64,000 nucleotides of DNA from Varroa destructor (GCF_002443255.2 NW_019211455.1:4074597-4138596); one strand, 5' to 3'. Positions 1 to 10,305 are shown, counted from the stretch's first letter. Notes: generated by a model not told the origin, from the sequence alone. Made by a program: numbers and translations.

Positions 1-434
1 GAATTGTCGATCCTAAATGTAATAAAACCGGGCAGCGACTGGATTGGCGGTACTTCCGCTTGATTTTGCGTGGAGACTGGATCCTACTGAACGTCTTCAC
101 TGTTACTGCCGCCTCTGAGGCTACTGGGATCAACCATAACATTAGCTACTATCTAAGTCCCAGCCGAAGCACAACAGCCTTATCAATAGCAGAAGAGATC
201 TAACCTGATTAGATGTAAGGCTTCTTAGAACCAATATTGACTTTCAGAATGATGTGCATGGCACAGAAGCCGAAGCTAGACAGATGGGAGCATGTGGAAA
301 TTCGCGTTAGCTATCTGTTCTTTGCAGTACTATTTACCGATTATTGCTATATTATATATTACTGAATTGAGTCTTCTTAGCTGAGAATACGTCACGTGAT
401 GCCATATACATCTCCTCTGATGACGTTTGATCAG

Positions 435-601
435 GTGAAGTGTTCGCTACCTTGCTGCCCTATCGTCCTGAGTTAACGCTGTACAATACGGCAATACCGA
501 CGAACGCCCGGCATACGGGAGCGCCTGCGTTAGGGATACGGCGTCAAGAGCCTTGGTCGTTCGTCGTTCTGACATCTATTTCATTCGTTAATGCGCGATA
601 A
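435..601 (+). CDS. candidate terminal exon, unknown protein
   Basis: Not recognised. An acceptor ending TTTGATCAG precedes a frame that stays open for 54 codons (two leading bases, first whole codon at 437) to a TAA at 599-601. The peptide is mixed, for example LLPYRPELTLYN, with no membrane segment or known motif. An in-frame TGA lies just upstream, so an acceptor near 434 would be required. No AATAAA follows closely. The length is well within chance. It could be the last exon of a gene entering from the left. Confidence 0.14.
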
Positions 602-2231
602 AATAGGATATACAGAAAACAAAAGGCCAGAAATCGCCATAAGACATCCTTTGGCTGGGCATTGGTTTGTTCCTTTCGCTTGGGTCTCCTTGCGGGCTTT
701 TCTCCATGCCCGTTGCTGCTGCCGCTGCTACTATGGCCACCTTGAGGCAGGAGCGCTTTGCCGTTGTTTATAAAAATTTAAACGGCATTCAGAACAATCT
801 TTCTTGTTCGTATTTTTGGTCCTTACGTCGAAAAAGAAGAAGCGCTGCTGCTGTTTTTATTATTGTTGTTGTGCATCCGCGTGTGCCTTCCCGACCATAA
901 CTGACTGCCGCGCCAGGCAGCGATGCCGCTGACGCCTTCATATCCCTCTACAGCAGAGTGTTTTGTGATAAGCGTCTGCAGTTTCTTGATACTGAACTCT
1001 ACTACTCTACCAGCACATTGTGTACGCATCACGTGACCATGTACATCTTCTATTGGCTGTTACCGATGTTGCGGTGCTGCTTGCATACGGTCTCGTTCAG
1101 TTTCCCCTTACCGCGTGAAGATATTATCATTTTCTTCGTTTTGTTGATGGTGGTAGCGATGAGGACGCCAGTAGAAGGTGCTCTAATAAGTGCATGGTGT
1201 CGAGAACGACAGGACGTGCGGTGTACACTTTGGTCTAGTAAAGAAGCATTCCGTTGGTCCGTACAGCGTTGGCGCGCAGATAGACGGAGACGGCGAAAAG
1301 ACAGGAGTGCAGGACTCGATTACGTGGTAACAGCAGCGATGCGCAATGAGAACTACGGTTCTGATGATGATAGTGATGAATACGGCAAAGACGAATATTG
1401 TGTATGTGGTTCATACCAATTCGGAGCAACAGCTACTCCGGGCAGCCTTGCTGTCGTTCCGAGGCCGGATCAACGCATTCAGTGCTCCTTCTGCAAGCCC
1501 AGCTATCGTCCATTGGAAAGGAGCTGAAATACAGCGCCCCCTTGAAAAAGGTGTGAATTATGAAGATTGACGCCGACCGCCCGTCTCGGTCTATATTAAA
1601 GCTGATCTTTGATTTTTGGCGTCCGTGAGGTGTTCCTGCAGGTAGCACTACAAATGACTGTCGAAAATTACCACGCTGGTCATCACCAAACGGAATAAGC
1701 ATAATCCTGATCATATCCACGATGTTATACCGATTATCGCGAGACTAGCTGCTACGGTACCGATTCCAATGACAAAAAAACTTCGTTATTGTTTCAGTTA
1801 CGTTTAATCGTCTACGGATTTCCACGTCGAGAAAAAAAGACGTCGCAGCAGGAACAAGAACAATAAAAGATACCGTGCCTGAAGACGAACCACCGGCATT
1901 TTCTAGTAAATATTATAAAGCTTGCAATGAAATATTAGTTGGGCCGTTCTTCAGTCCCATTTTCCGTATCATATATGTAGATACACGATCCACATTGCTC
2001 ATCGAACATAACTGCTCGCCGCTCTTAACTATATACTAAAGCATTATCTATTAAGGTGTGACTGTTGATGATCTTGATGCTGTTGTCGCAAAAGAATCGT
2101 AGATTTTTAGCGGTCGCGGCATATGCTTCTGCGGCCGCAATAGGGAGACAGACGGCTTCAGCCATGGCTATGGGAGGGTCAAGCGATAACGTGAATCTAA
2201 AACTGATTCTCTTTCTTGCTTGCCGTTTCAC
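602..2231. other. non-coding stretch, no supported gene
   Basis: Contains a 189-codon forward frame at 958-1527 that I do not accept, and a reverse donor-like GCG|GTAAGG near 1108 with an open frame behind it to about 1183. I see no repeat longer than a short homopolymer. On the reverse strand this is the region 3' of the terminal exon at 2232; an ATTAAA-type poly(A) signal reads on that strand near 1802-1807. Confidence 0.4.
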
Positions 2232-2255
2232 CTATTTTCTAGACTTCGTTATCGT
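2232..2255 (-). CDS. candidate short terminal exon
   Basis: Not recognised. On the reverse strand the acceptor ends TATTATTCTAG and is followed in phase 0 by seven codons and TAG, giving the basic tail TITKSRK. The exon at 2595-2686 ends in phase 0 at a GTAAGT donor, so joining the two (intron 339 nt) is phase-correct and gives a basic C-terminus. A short exon like this is easily found by chance; support comes only from the partner exon and the good pyrimidine tract. Confidence 0.18.
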   Translation of the reverse strand, partial: TITKSRK

Positions 2256-2594
2256 CTAGAATAATACTAAGCGTTTTCCAGCCTAGCGACTAGGGTAGCA
2301 GGACTAAACGTTGTAAGCTCCGTATAGCAGCCAGCCACTCAGGTAGGTTACAGGTACAGGTAGAACAGACTCTGCACAGCACAACGCGCCGCACCTGCAC
2401 ATCATGGCGCATTACGCTAATACATGCAGCGACACACATATATTCTACTTCCTAACGTTAATGCATAGAGCTAGTGCTGACACAAATGCATGCACACACG
2501 CTTCCAGTCACTTACTCTATCATGCACCAGAACACATGCTTTGAGCGTTTTTTACCCCACAGATATATATACCTAATATGCAGTGGTTACTTAC

Positions 2595-2686
2595 TGTATC
2601 GCCATAGGTTCGAGCAGCGGTCGAACTGGGCTCGGTGGCCTCATCGTCAGTAATGGGGACCGGCCAACTTCGATACGAGTACAGAA
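2595..2686 (-). CDS. candidate internal exon, unknown protein
   Basis: Not recognised. The reverse-strand acceptor is TTTACCTATTGTTAG and the donor ACA|GTAAGT, both close to consensus. Between them 92 nt are open as two leading bases plus 30 codons, ending in phase 0. The peptide includes WPVPITDDEATEPSS and looks soluble and acidic. It would be the penultimate coding exon of the reverse chain ending at 2232. An exon upstream must end with one leftover base. Confidence 0.33.
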
Positions 2687-3190
2687 CTAACAATAGGTAA
2701 ACGCGAAACCGTTTACAACATGTTTAGTTTTTTTTTTCGGTGTTCTTAGTTGCCCTGACGACGCCACTGGTCGACCCTTATTGATTAGCATTGAGTGTGG
2801 ATACGTGAGGCAAATAAGAGGTTCGTCTGCTGCTAGGTGCCTATTCTTCTCTCGATCTGGTTGTTTGTCTTCGCGGCGCGTCTAAGTTAATGAAGCAGAA
2901 AACGCCAACATCGATTTCCACTGCCGAACTGCGTGTGGACGTTATATAGAAAAATAGAGGGCATTAGGACCCGTTAGAATCTATGCGTGTTTATTGTAAA
3001 ACTAATGTAGTCTATCAACACGCACACACATTGGTTTAATTCGCTAGTGTGCCCGTGGAAGTAACGGTAGCTTTTGTATCATTGTAAATAGATAGTGTTC
3101 TTATGTTTCGCGGGTGGCTGGCAATGAGCGAGCGCTACGTTTGTACCGCCTGCAAACAAAGGCCGATATATGCTAGGGTACGTGTTTGTT

Positions 3191-3194
<4 letters not shown>

Positions 3195-3222
<28 letters not shown>
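3195..3222. repeat. (TG)14 microsatellite with TTTG lead-in
   Basis: Fourteen uninterrupted TG units preceded by three TTTG-like units and followed, after one CG interruption, by more GT units to about 3237. A compound dinucleotide repeat of the type common in arthropod introns, and likely polymorphic. Confidence 0.95.
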
Positions 3223-3227
<5 letters not shown>

Positions 3228-3463
3228 GTGTATGTGTACAGGAATTCGTTTGCCAAAAACGACCCGTATAATATCAGCGTAATTAGGTAGTATTATTAGC
3301 TCTACTTTTACTAAATGGTAGAATTTTTAAGTGGCGAAATAAATAACTAAAAAAATAAGTGTCTTTTTTCCAGTAAGCAATTTACTTCAGGTACGAATGA
3401 TCTTAGGCCATTTTGTCGGCCAGCTCCGCTCCGTTCACCGCTGTTATTTTTAGTCTAAACGAA

Positions 3464-3525
3464 GATCGATCGATCGATCGATCGATCGATCGACTGATCG
3501 CTCGCTCGATCGATCGATCGATCGA
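3464..3525. repeat. GATC tetranucleotide array
   Basis: Two runs of GATC units (about 3464-3493 and 3508-3525) separated by a degenerate CTGATCGCTCGCTC spacer. Because GATC is self-complementary, each run and the whole array are palindromic and could fold back on themselves. The array also carries many closely spaced GATC sites. Confidence 0.95.
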
Positions 3526-3842
3526 ATCAAAGAAAATCTCTGTCTTAGGAAATTGTTTGTTTCAATCGTTTTTATGAAAACAAACAATGAAAAGCTTTTT
3601 CCAGAGAACTAAATGCGATGATAGCTACTCTACTAATATTCGAATATGCAGAATCGGCTGGATGCGTAGCAATAAGTCATCTGCAAAAGTAAAATTAAGA
3701 TTATTTTGCTGCCTTAGGGCTACCTTTGTCGTACATGCCAATTTTTCTACAAGCGAAACGCGTCACTGAGGTATGCCGTTGAGGCAGTTACGTCGCGTAC
3801 GTTCTGGCATAGTGTATTGATCGTTTGTGCTGGTCGTTTTGG

Positions 3843-4126
3843 CTATAGACGTCTGTAAATTTGTCTTCCATCGATATATATGGCGGCGTTGTTTGACGAA
3901 ATAGCTTCGATAAGGAGCGTGAGAACGACGTAGCATAGGAAGCCGCCAAGAATATATAACGGCCTCCACAATGGAACGAAACAGAACGTTAAAATGAAGG
4001 GCCATCGTCGTGTTCGCGTATTCCGCATATTGTTTGTAGCTGGTTCGCCTGAGGGCTGAGTGTATATATGAGGTGTTGTTTCGGCAATCTCGTTGGCGCT
4101 TCTGTCTCGCAAATCTGCTTGGTTAG
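3843..4126 (-). CDS. candidate exon encoding a membrane segment
   Basis: Not recognised. The reverse-strand acceptor has a strong tract (CCATTTTTTACGTATAG). The following 284 nt are two leading bases plus 94 codons to a TAG at 3843-3845. The first half is polar (RDRSANEIAETTP), then a basic stretch TRTRRW is followed by hydrophobic residues including ILGGFLCYVVLTLLIEA, long enough for one membrane helix, then SSNNAAIYIDGRQIYRRL. If real it is the last exon of one transcript. Continuing to 2686 would need a weak donor (AGAC|GTCTAT) near 3848, which does leave the one base required. Confidence 0.3.
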
Positions 4127-4230
4127 CTATACGTAAAAAATGGGTAGACGAAGTATTTTGGCTTGCACACGGATACGTATAAAGCGATAGAGTAATATAC
4201 AAGGCAGGATCCTCATAAAGTCATCCTCAC

Positions 4231-4259
4231 GGCCAGACGTTGTTCCCATTCGTCGATTC
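4231..4259 (-). CDS. candidate 29-nt microexon
   Basis: Not recognised. Reverse-strand acceptor TTGTGTATGTAG and donor GGCC|GTGAGG enclose 29 nt. The exon at 4922-5044 leaves two bases and the exon at 3843-4126 needs one base before its first two, so a connecting exon must start with one base and end with one. This one does (one base, nine codons RRMGTTSG-like, one base). The phase match is its main support, and chance is quite possible. Confidence 0.12.
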
Positions 4260-4730
4260 CTACATACACAACGAACTCATTACCGAGCACACAACTACAA
4301 AGACAACAACAATAATCATGACATGAGTGATCTGCTCGGAACTACGTCTGTCCGATTGGATTTGCCCCACATTACACGTAAAACCGGTACGGGACTCGCA
4401 TCCTGCCTGGGACGTGTTATATAGTAATAAAAGTACCACTCAAGTTTCATCCTTTTTTGGGCTCTTGGCAATATACAGTCCTACATTGGTCTACCTAAAT
4501 AGCTGACACATATATGTCCTATTATAAAAACAAATAAATACAAGCGAAATATTCAATTTTTCGCGGAACGGTTGCTGCTGCGACCCGCTCTCCTTGGAAC
4601 ATTTCCCATCGGTATACATCATATTATAGTATAATAATAAGGAGTACTACGGCGTATTACTTACATACTCCCTATGGCTTCGGCTGAGTTTTGTTAGATT
4701 TTAAATAGTTGTGAAAATGGTTGCGTTTTT

Positions 4731-4749
4731 TGATGATGATGATGATGAT
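4731..4749. repeat. short (GAT)n repeat
   Basis: Six GAT units following a T-rich stretch, in a region otherwise without features between 4260 and 4921. That region contains a reverse GTAAGT motif near 4654 with no open exon behind it. Confidence 0.85.
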
Positions 4750-4921
4750 TTACATCTAAAAATATTAAGTTGGACAACCAGGGGAGATCTGGGTTCAGCT
4801 TATTCTGTTAGAAATAACGCTGGGCACAGCATAATGGAGATTTCTCGACGGTTACAATGTTCTTGCTTGACGTTGATGCCATGACGCAAGATGGCCATTA
4901 CTGCCTATCAGCCCTCCTTAC

Positions 4922-5044
4922 CTAACTTCTGGCAAGCATCTGCTTCGCGTATTTGTCACGGCGTACAATTTACGTAGCGTGATCACTGTACCTATGATGT
5001 ATTTTACCTCGTAGGCGCTTAGTGATGTGGTAGGACGCCGATAG
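4922..5044 (-). CDS. candidate internal exon, unknown protein
   Basis: Not recognised. This is the best exon of the reverse chain: acceptor CTTGTCCGTCTGATTAG, donor GTTAG|GTAAGG, and 123 nt open as one base, 40 codons and two bases. The peptide is basic and mixed, containing YEVKYIIGTVITLRKLYA, where the middle is moderately hydrophobic but too short and charged for a clear membrane helix. The upstream exon must leave two bases, which the microexon at 6703-6738 does. It lies opposite an intron of the forward candidates at 5333 and 8373. Confidence 0.38.
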
Positions 5045-5332
5045 CTAATCAGACGGACAAGCTAGTGGCTTCGCTACGATCGGAGGTATCAATTCTAGAT
5101 ATCTGCTTTTCTGAATGGCCATTATAATAAGATTAACCTGTGCCATTGATAGTCGATACTCTAGCGCAGCCGTTACGTCTAAAACTTAACTGGCGCCAAC
5201 TGCTTCAAGGCGGAGAAACTTGTAGTTTAAGCGTACGTTTCTAGGAAATGTTGAGTTACTTCTCTCTGTGTTCGATTGATTCGGCCATGTGCAGATGAGC
5301 ATTCGTATGCAGCATGATATGCATCATTTTAG

Positions 5333-5411
5333 AGGAAAAGCAATATGGCTGTCGAGCTACTCTGGCGATTTCCTTCGAAAACAATTTTCTTGTACATAAG
5401 GGAAAACTACA
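5333..5411 (+). CDS. candidate exon, unknown protein
   Basis: Not recognised. Acceptor CATCATTTTAG and donor TACA|GTGAGT enclose 79 nt. Two frames are open. In one (phase 0, 26 codons plus one base) an ATG at 5345 starts MAVELLWRFPSKTIFLYIRE. The one leftover base fits the candidate exon at 8373, which begins with two. The second open frame would not join. It lies within the introns of the reverse chain, so if both are real the genes overlap in opposite directions. Confidence 0.2.
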
Positions 5412-6702
5412 GTGAGTGCCGTAGAGAGAAATATCTGTTCCGACAGTTATCAGTGATAATTTTGTCGTTTGAATCTATTTCTTCGTATCGGTACTGCCAA
5501 ACAGTATTAGGCAACGATGATATTAATGGATGGCACGCAGTCGTGGCAGTACCGGCTAAAACATGATATCGCTTCCTGAGCTTCTTCTCATTTCGACTTG
5601 TGTGCCTGCCTGTCCGTCTCCCGCCTCTTGGGCGGTGGTGGATCTGCGATTGTATGGACCAGCGGGGGGGGAGCCCACGGACAGTTGAACAAAACTACAG
5701 AGACGAGAGAGGCTAAAAGCCCGTTGCCCAGTGCATAGAAACCGCACACTATCAAACGGAGAAGATGTAGAGGGTCGGAATGTGAGATTTATAGAACGCT
5801 TCGAATCACAGACGCCATCACTATTAGTACCAACGGTGTGAATAACAAGCACGCCACCGTAGTCTACCAGCAGCTATTGTTTTTTCCGGGGGCATACGGG
5901 GGTTTGAACAACTACTATTGAGGTAGCCGAAACGACACTGAATCTGACATAGTGGCAACCTATTATTTTAATTGAATATAGCAGCGTTGCATCAAAACTC
6001 AGAGGCTCCGTAACTTTACCGTTCTAACTATAACCTAGAGCAAACTAGAAGGCTTGACAAACGTAAAGATCTTTCTTCGAACATTAATAATACTAAACGA
6101 TGGCGTCCCATGTCGTACGTTTACGTTCTCTGGTAATCGCCAATAGTGGCTAGATGACTTTGCCAATGAACTTGCAGACACAGCGCTCTAAATAAAATTG
6201 TCTATCAAGCTTCAATCGCTTGAATGGGAATATGCCAAACAAAGTCAAATAGAATAACTTGACAATATTAGTAAAAGTATTCATATGTCGTTGTTGCGAC
6301 AAGAACGTCTGTCCTCGTTTCCACTACCGTGGTGATGATCGTCATAGCCCTTCGAGATCTAGCGATACCTCGGTGTATGGTAAAAATGTCAGTGCCTTGC
6401 TTCGGTCCCTTTAAACAGTAATATATATATATATGTGTAGGTAATAAGTATCTGGGACATATTGATCGAAATTAGCGACATAAAGTTCTGGAAGAAACAT
6501 ATACGAGAGAGAACTTTATTCAGTTCACAGCCACGTGCTACATTTTAATTACGTCCTCCTAAATGGGTGAATTTTCAACGTTTACTGTATATACAAACAC
6601 CAATCACCAGCGATCGCAGACTTCTAGCGGGAGCCAACGTTGACACTGCGGTCGCAATTCGAAAATACATACATTCGCTCAACCTACAAATATATTACTC
6701 AC
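5412..6702. other. no supported gene
   Basis: Mostly AT-rich single-copy-looking sequence with a short AT run near 6420-6434. I see no exon with both splice sites, and no repeat worth listing. On the reverse chain it would be intron between 6703 and 5044. Confidence 0.4.
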
Positions 6703-6738
6703 CTAGAATCTTTTCCGTGACACCCCATTAGTTCACCT
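6703..6738 (-). CDS. candidate 36-nt microexon
   Basis: Not recognised. The donor is excellent (TTCTAG|GTGAGT, reverse strand); the acceptor (AAAGGTACAG) has a poor pyrimidine tract. The 36 nt are one base, eleven codons (GELMGCHGKDS) and two bases, matching the two bases left by 6877-6929 before it and the one needed by 4922-5044 after it. An alternative acceptor 14 nt upstream would change the starting phase. Confidence 0.15.
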
Positions 6739-6876
6739 CTGTACCTTTCACCTGATGGTATATATTTTTACATAATAAACCTCACAATAGCGCTCGCTTG
6801 GGGTAACCATACAGACAATATATACACTAGAAGATGTACACGTGAAGCTATCGATGTACATATTTTATGTGTTTAC

Positions 6877-6929
6877 CTCAAATGAGCATCTTCTCCGTCT
6901 TCCGTCAGATTGACCATTGTATTGTGCAT
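6877..6929 (-). CDS. candidate first coding exon of reverse chain
   Basis: Not recognised. The reverse strand has ATG at 6929-6927 and a second at 6917, followed by an acidic stretch (MVNLTEDGEDAHL), ending at a TTGAG|GTAAAC donor. The 53 nt leave two bases, in phase with the next candidate exon 138 nt away. The frame stays open for some codons upstream of the first ATG, so this could instead be an internal exon whose acceptor I do not see. Confidence 0.22.
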
Positions 6930-8372
6930 GATTAACACGTGTGTGTATATATTCGTGGGTTCCTATCGAAGGGATGGTCTATCCCTATAGCCGATCCACA
7001 ATTCATCGTGGTGCCAAAGCACTCACACATAAACACACAGATATATAATAGATCTCGACAACAAGTCTAGACAGGAATGAAGGAAGGTACAATGTCGTGA
7101 AGTATCGAAGTCGACAATTGGGAATCTGGAGAGTGGCATTGCGGTGGCGAATACGATACGAAGAATTGATCGTCGAAACGGTGACGATGCTGAGATGATA
7201 TTGCTGGCCAATAAATCGGGTAGCAAGGGCGGCGGTATAAAACAGACTTGACCTCGGAGTTCCTCCCTGAAGAGTAGTCCAACAGAAAAAGCAGCGCCAG
7301 CAGCAACAACAACAGTACACGACAAAAATACACAACAAAACGTTTGATATGATACCTATTCTTCGTGCGAGAGCCGACGATAACAGCGACACGAACCGAA
7401 TAGAAACTTATATTACATTATATGGAAAAAAAAATATATATATATAAATTGATCTAACCTTGTTGATTGAAAGGCGAGCTACATGTATTGTTGTTACTGC
7501 CGCTGCCGCTAATATGCCATACACATATATTCAGCGAACTTCATTGAAGCTGGGCGGATAAATGATTATGTTTATTGAAATAAGGAAAGCGCAAATGATA
7601 CACATGTGCTATTATCTAAGCGCCATGTTAACATATATATATATATATATATACAGATAAATTAAATTTAAAAAAACTGTATAAACACATGCGCTTCTCG
7701 CTGACAGAATGGTAAAGTCGAGCCGTCGGAAATTATTTTCTTAAACCTCTATATCTATCCGTGTGTGCATTTTTGTATGTTACAAGTTGGAGATAGATAG
7801 GGAACCTGCAGGTGCATAGGAGACGGGGCAGGCCGAACGAAAATCCATTGGTGCAAAATTAATTACGTTGCATCCGCTAAATCCTGCAAGAGCGTCGTCG
7901 CCCGCTGCCTGTTGCAGACGTATAAATTTCAATAGCTAGGCTTCAGATCATTACAGTAATTAATAATCGACCGACGGGCGGATGTAATCGAATTTTCCGA
8001 TCTACTTAGAATGATTGTGGGCGCACAAACTATGATGTGACCAATTTACTAGATCGTCATGGATAGCTTTACCAAATGCTATTTATCTGTACATATCTGT
8101 GGGTCGTTGGCACCCTATTGACAGTCGAATTGACCACCGGTCGCTGCCGTTGCAGTTGCTCACACCCCTTGGCATCGCGTATTTGCCCTCGTTCGTCTAT
8201 AATATAAATGGGATTTTAACAAGTCGCCTATTGATTCATTAATGCGTGAATTAGAAAGCATGGGGGTATAGGTTCGTAACTGAACGGCCATCAGCCGATC
8301 GAGTGCGATGATGGGAAATGTCTTTTTACTGTATACGTCTAACGACCCAGCTGGGCATCGCTTAGGTTTTAG
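6930..8372. other. no supported gene; AT repeats
   Basis: Contains AT runs near 7429-7446 and at 7633-7653 (about ten AT units). Reverse-strand frames at 7003-7392 are rich in Cys, Leu and Val because of CAG/CAA-type low complexity and I do not call them. No splice-bounded exon was found. Confidence 0.4.
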
Positions 8373-8469
8373 CCGAAGAAATCTCGACTAGGATATATCG
8401 TAAACAAATTGTCAAACCGTGCCTGAATTGCATGCCAACGAGAGACAAGGAAATGGCTGGAGGAGGCTG
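8373..8469 (+). CDS. candidate internal exon, unknown protein
   Basis: Not recognised. Acceptor CGCTTAGGTTTTAG and donor GGCTG|GTAAGT enclose 97 nt: two bases, 31 codons, two bases. The peptide contains a CxxC pair (KPCLNCMPTRDKEM) that could be part of a metal site, but there is no second pair nearby. The following intron would be only 58 nt (8470-8527), the same length as another candidate intron at 34852. A second frame with a stop upstream is also partly open. Confidence 0.33.
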
Positions 8470-8527
8470 GTAAGTTTGGGCGCGACTTCGAATATTCCAC
8501 CTTTCTTTTTATGAGATTCATAAAAAG

Positions 8528-8699
8528 GAGGATCGAACTGTACCAAGTTGGAACCGTTACATGGGCAAACGCAAGGTACATAGTCGTCATTGAGTCGCCC
8601 GCTCCCAAAATCAGTTTCTTGACGATTGGCACTTTTATTAGAAGGACAGGACGGATTATTGCCATGAAACCAACCGATGCTATCGTCCTGTATGCTTAG
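8528..8699 (+). CDS. candidate terminal exon, unknown protein
   Basis: Not recognised. Joined to 8373-8469 it forms a TGG codon at the junction and then reads to a TAG at 8697-8699. The peptide includes VGTVTWANARYIVVIE. The acceptor AAG at 8527 follows a strong pyrimidine tract (CCACCTTTCTTTTTATG) by about ten bases. An earlier AG at 8515 would create a TGA at the junction in this frame. A GTACAT donor at 8576 and a long antisense frame over 8369-8665 make the reading ambiguous. Confidence 0.2.
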
Positions 8700-8760
8700 C
8701 TAATGGACTTGATGGCTATTAGATGATTGATGGCTATTAGTAGATGGCTAATTCCGACAG
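8700..8760. repeat. imperfect GATGGCTATTAG repeats
   Basis: GATGGCTATTAG occurs twice with a third partial GATGGCTAAT copy within about 45 bp (roughly 8710-8755), separated by short ATGATT and TA spacers. Probably slippage-derived; no function is inferred. Confidence 0.7.
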
Positions 8761-8853
8761 CTTGAAATTCGGCCTATACGTATATCTAAAACACGGCATT
8801 TTCTCTATTCCTTAGCATGAAAGACCTTGTTTTTTCCACGTTGAGTTTTGCAG

Positions 8854-9054
8854 AAAATCCGCATTTTGCCTAAAATATCAAATTGCTTTTCATTGGCGCT
8901 ACGGAGTAAACAAATTGTAGACGAACCAACCAACGACCTTTTATCTAGATCGATTGACAATCCATTTAGTAGGACAGCTAGATACAATGACGTTGGCCTG
9001 CAACAACGGTGTCATGTTCATTTTCGATTAAGGACGAGCGGCGGAAATGCATAG
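8854..9054 (+). CDS. candidate terminal exon, unknown protein
   Basis: Not recognised. The acceptor is strong (TTTTTTCCACGTTGAGTTTTGCAG). The next 201 nt are open in phase 0 for 66 codons to TAG, with a polar, basic composition (KQIVDEPTNDLLSRS). If the exon at 8528 ended at its GTACAT donor in its alternative frame (phase 0), it could join here. In the frame given for 8528 it cannot. So 8373-9054 may hold two alternative 3' ends or chance frames. Confidence 0.24.
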   Translation, partial: KIRILPKISNCFSLALRSKQIVDEPTNDLLSRSIDNPFSRTARYNDVGLQQRCHVHFRLRTSGGNA

Positions 9055-9380
9055 CGCTTCCATATTATTTGAACTACAGAAGTTTCTACATAAATAGCTG
9101 GTGAACTCTTGTAGTTTTCCGATATTAACAACAGCAAAAGCGACCCAAGATGCCCTGCTCAGTGGTTTGTGCTTGTTCTAACGTTCGAATGATTTTTGTC
9201 AATAAACAAAATATAGGAAAATTAATAACGTACGATTACGTAACAACAGTAGAACCACATGGCGCCAGCTGCATCGGATGAGTCGAGGGAAAATTAAAAT
9301 CTCGTACAACAAACAACAAAATAACACGCCATAACGAATGAGTCACAATCGCAACGAGTGATTGTTCACAATGCACGAAA

Positions 9381-9668
9381 ATGGTCATGGCACCTAAGCG
9401 ACAGGTTATTTGTATGGCCGAACTGTCGAAAACCTATCTAGAGCTCTTGTGTGGGAGACACCGAGAAAGCGACGAACGGCTGCTACGACGCAATCCGTCT
9501 AATCTTCACCCGCCGTTGCGTGTTGGATGCATTACGTCTAGCCGTTCACGCATTCAGTTTCACAGCTTCTGTTCAAGTTGTCTAACAGTTAGAGACGCTG
9601 GGGGCGGCATGAAGCAGACAGCCACCCGGACCCGTCATTACCCTTCAACAGTTTCTGGCTCTCGCTAG
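9381..9668 (+). CDS. ATG-initiated ORF of 95 codons, uncertain
   Basis: Not recognised. It starts with ATG and a second ATG two codons later (MVMAPKRQ), is basic, and has several Cys without spacing typical of a known finger. No splice site is needed for it to be an intronless small gene, but neither promoter nor poly(A) signal is visible. Its length is ordinary for chance in this composition. Confidence 0.15.
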   Translation: MVMAPKRQVICMAELSKTYLELLCGRHRESDERLLRRNPSNLHPPLRVGCITSSRSRIQFHSFCSSCLTVRDAGGGMKQTATRTRHYPSTVSGSR

Positions 9669-9710
9669 TCATATTTCGGCATTTATTAGTGAAGCTTCTC
9701 GATGTAAACG

Positions 9711-9945
9711 TTAAAAAGATAATCGTTCGAAGTCAACGACGTGCTCTTTCTTCATCATGCTGCTGGTGATGTCCATGCTAACAGTAACGTTAATGCTGCT
9801 CTTGCTAATGGTGACGACATCGTGCCGACAGGACCTCTCTTCGTCGACCCTTATCGTGCCGTTGTGAATAGTAATAGATGAAGAACAAAATGTCTTCCTT
9901 CTGTCATCGTTAGCTGGACCATTATTTCGTCCAATCGCGCTCATC
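9711..9945 (-). CDS. candidate terminal exon, unknown protein
   Basis: Not recognised. The reverse-strand acceptor is pyrimidine-rich (TTGCTGTTCTGCCAGTTCAG). The following 235 nt are one base plus 78 codons to TAA. The peptide is polar with Ser/Thr runs and ends VVDFERLSF. The ORF at 10093-10305 on the same strand starts with ATG and could be its 5' exon, but I found no donor there leaving the required two bases. Confidence 0.2.
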
Positions 9946-10092
9946 CTGAACTGGCAGAACAGCAACTATAGTCGAACTAGTTGTTGTGTATCTGTTTACT
10001 GTATATAACTGTTAATGAAACGGAAAAGCCCACTTCTTTCCATAAACTAGATGAAGCTGCTGACGCAGAGCCTTGTTATCGAGCAGGTGTCG

Positions 10093-10305
10093 TTATACAC
10101 TGTTGAGCTTTATACGCGTAGACACTTTCGTATTATAAGGATGTATAGTATTGCTTAATGGCACTAGACGGAAATTCGCTCGCAAGCTAAGAGACCAGCC
10201 TGTATCAAAATTGGCTTTCGACATGTTGAAATAGATAACTGCAAATCGACACACCATTCTTCTAGGGGTCCTGTTTGAGCTCTGTTCAGGTTTCTCGAGC
10301 GTCAT
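10093..10305 (-). CDS. ATG-initiated ORF of 70 codons, uncertain
   Basis: Not recognised. The reverse strand opens MTLEKPEQSSNRTPRRM and runs to TAA, giving a basic 70-residue peptide with no membrane segment. Within chance length. It is listed because it begins with ATG and sits 148 bp upstream (on its strand) of a candidate exon. Confidence 0.15.
   Translation of the reverse strand: MTLEKPEQSSNRTPRRMVCRFAVIYFNMSKANFDTGWSLSLRANFRLVPLSNTIHPYNTKVSTRIKLNSV

Larger units (their letters stand above)
2700..3842. other. intron-like stretch with microsatellites
   Basis: Holds the TG repeat at 3195 and the GATC array at 3464, both listed separately. Two AG|GT-type junctions lie 18 nt apart near 3372 and 3390 on the forward strand (TTTTTTCCAG|TAAG and TTTACTTCAG|GTAC). 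No frame flanked by both good splice sites was found. Confidence 0.4.

Noticed and set aside
958..1527. 189-codon forward open frame with a Cys-containing C-terminal part (CVCG and CSFC)
   Set aside because: No recognisable domain, Arg-rich and acidic runs from low-complexity DNA, no splice or poly(A) support. The two Cys pairs are not followed by other metal ligands in a known pattern.
8369..8665. 98-codon ATG reverse frame antisense to the forward candidates
   Set aside because: No good splice sites on that strand. The forward strand has matched acceptor and donor sites, so the reverse frame is probably a shadow.
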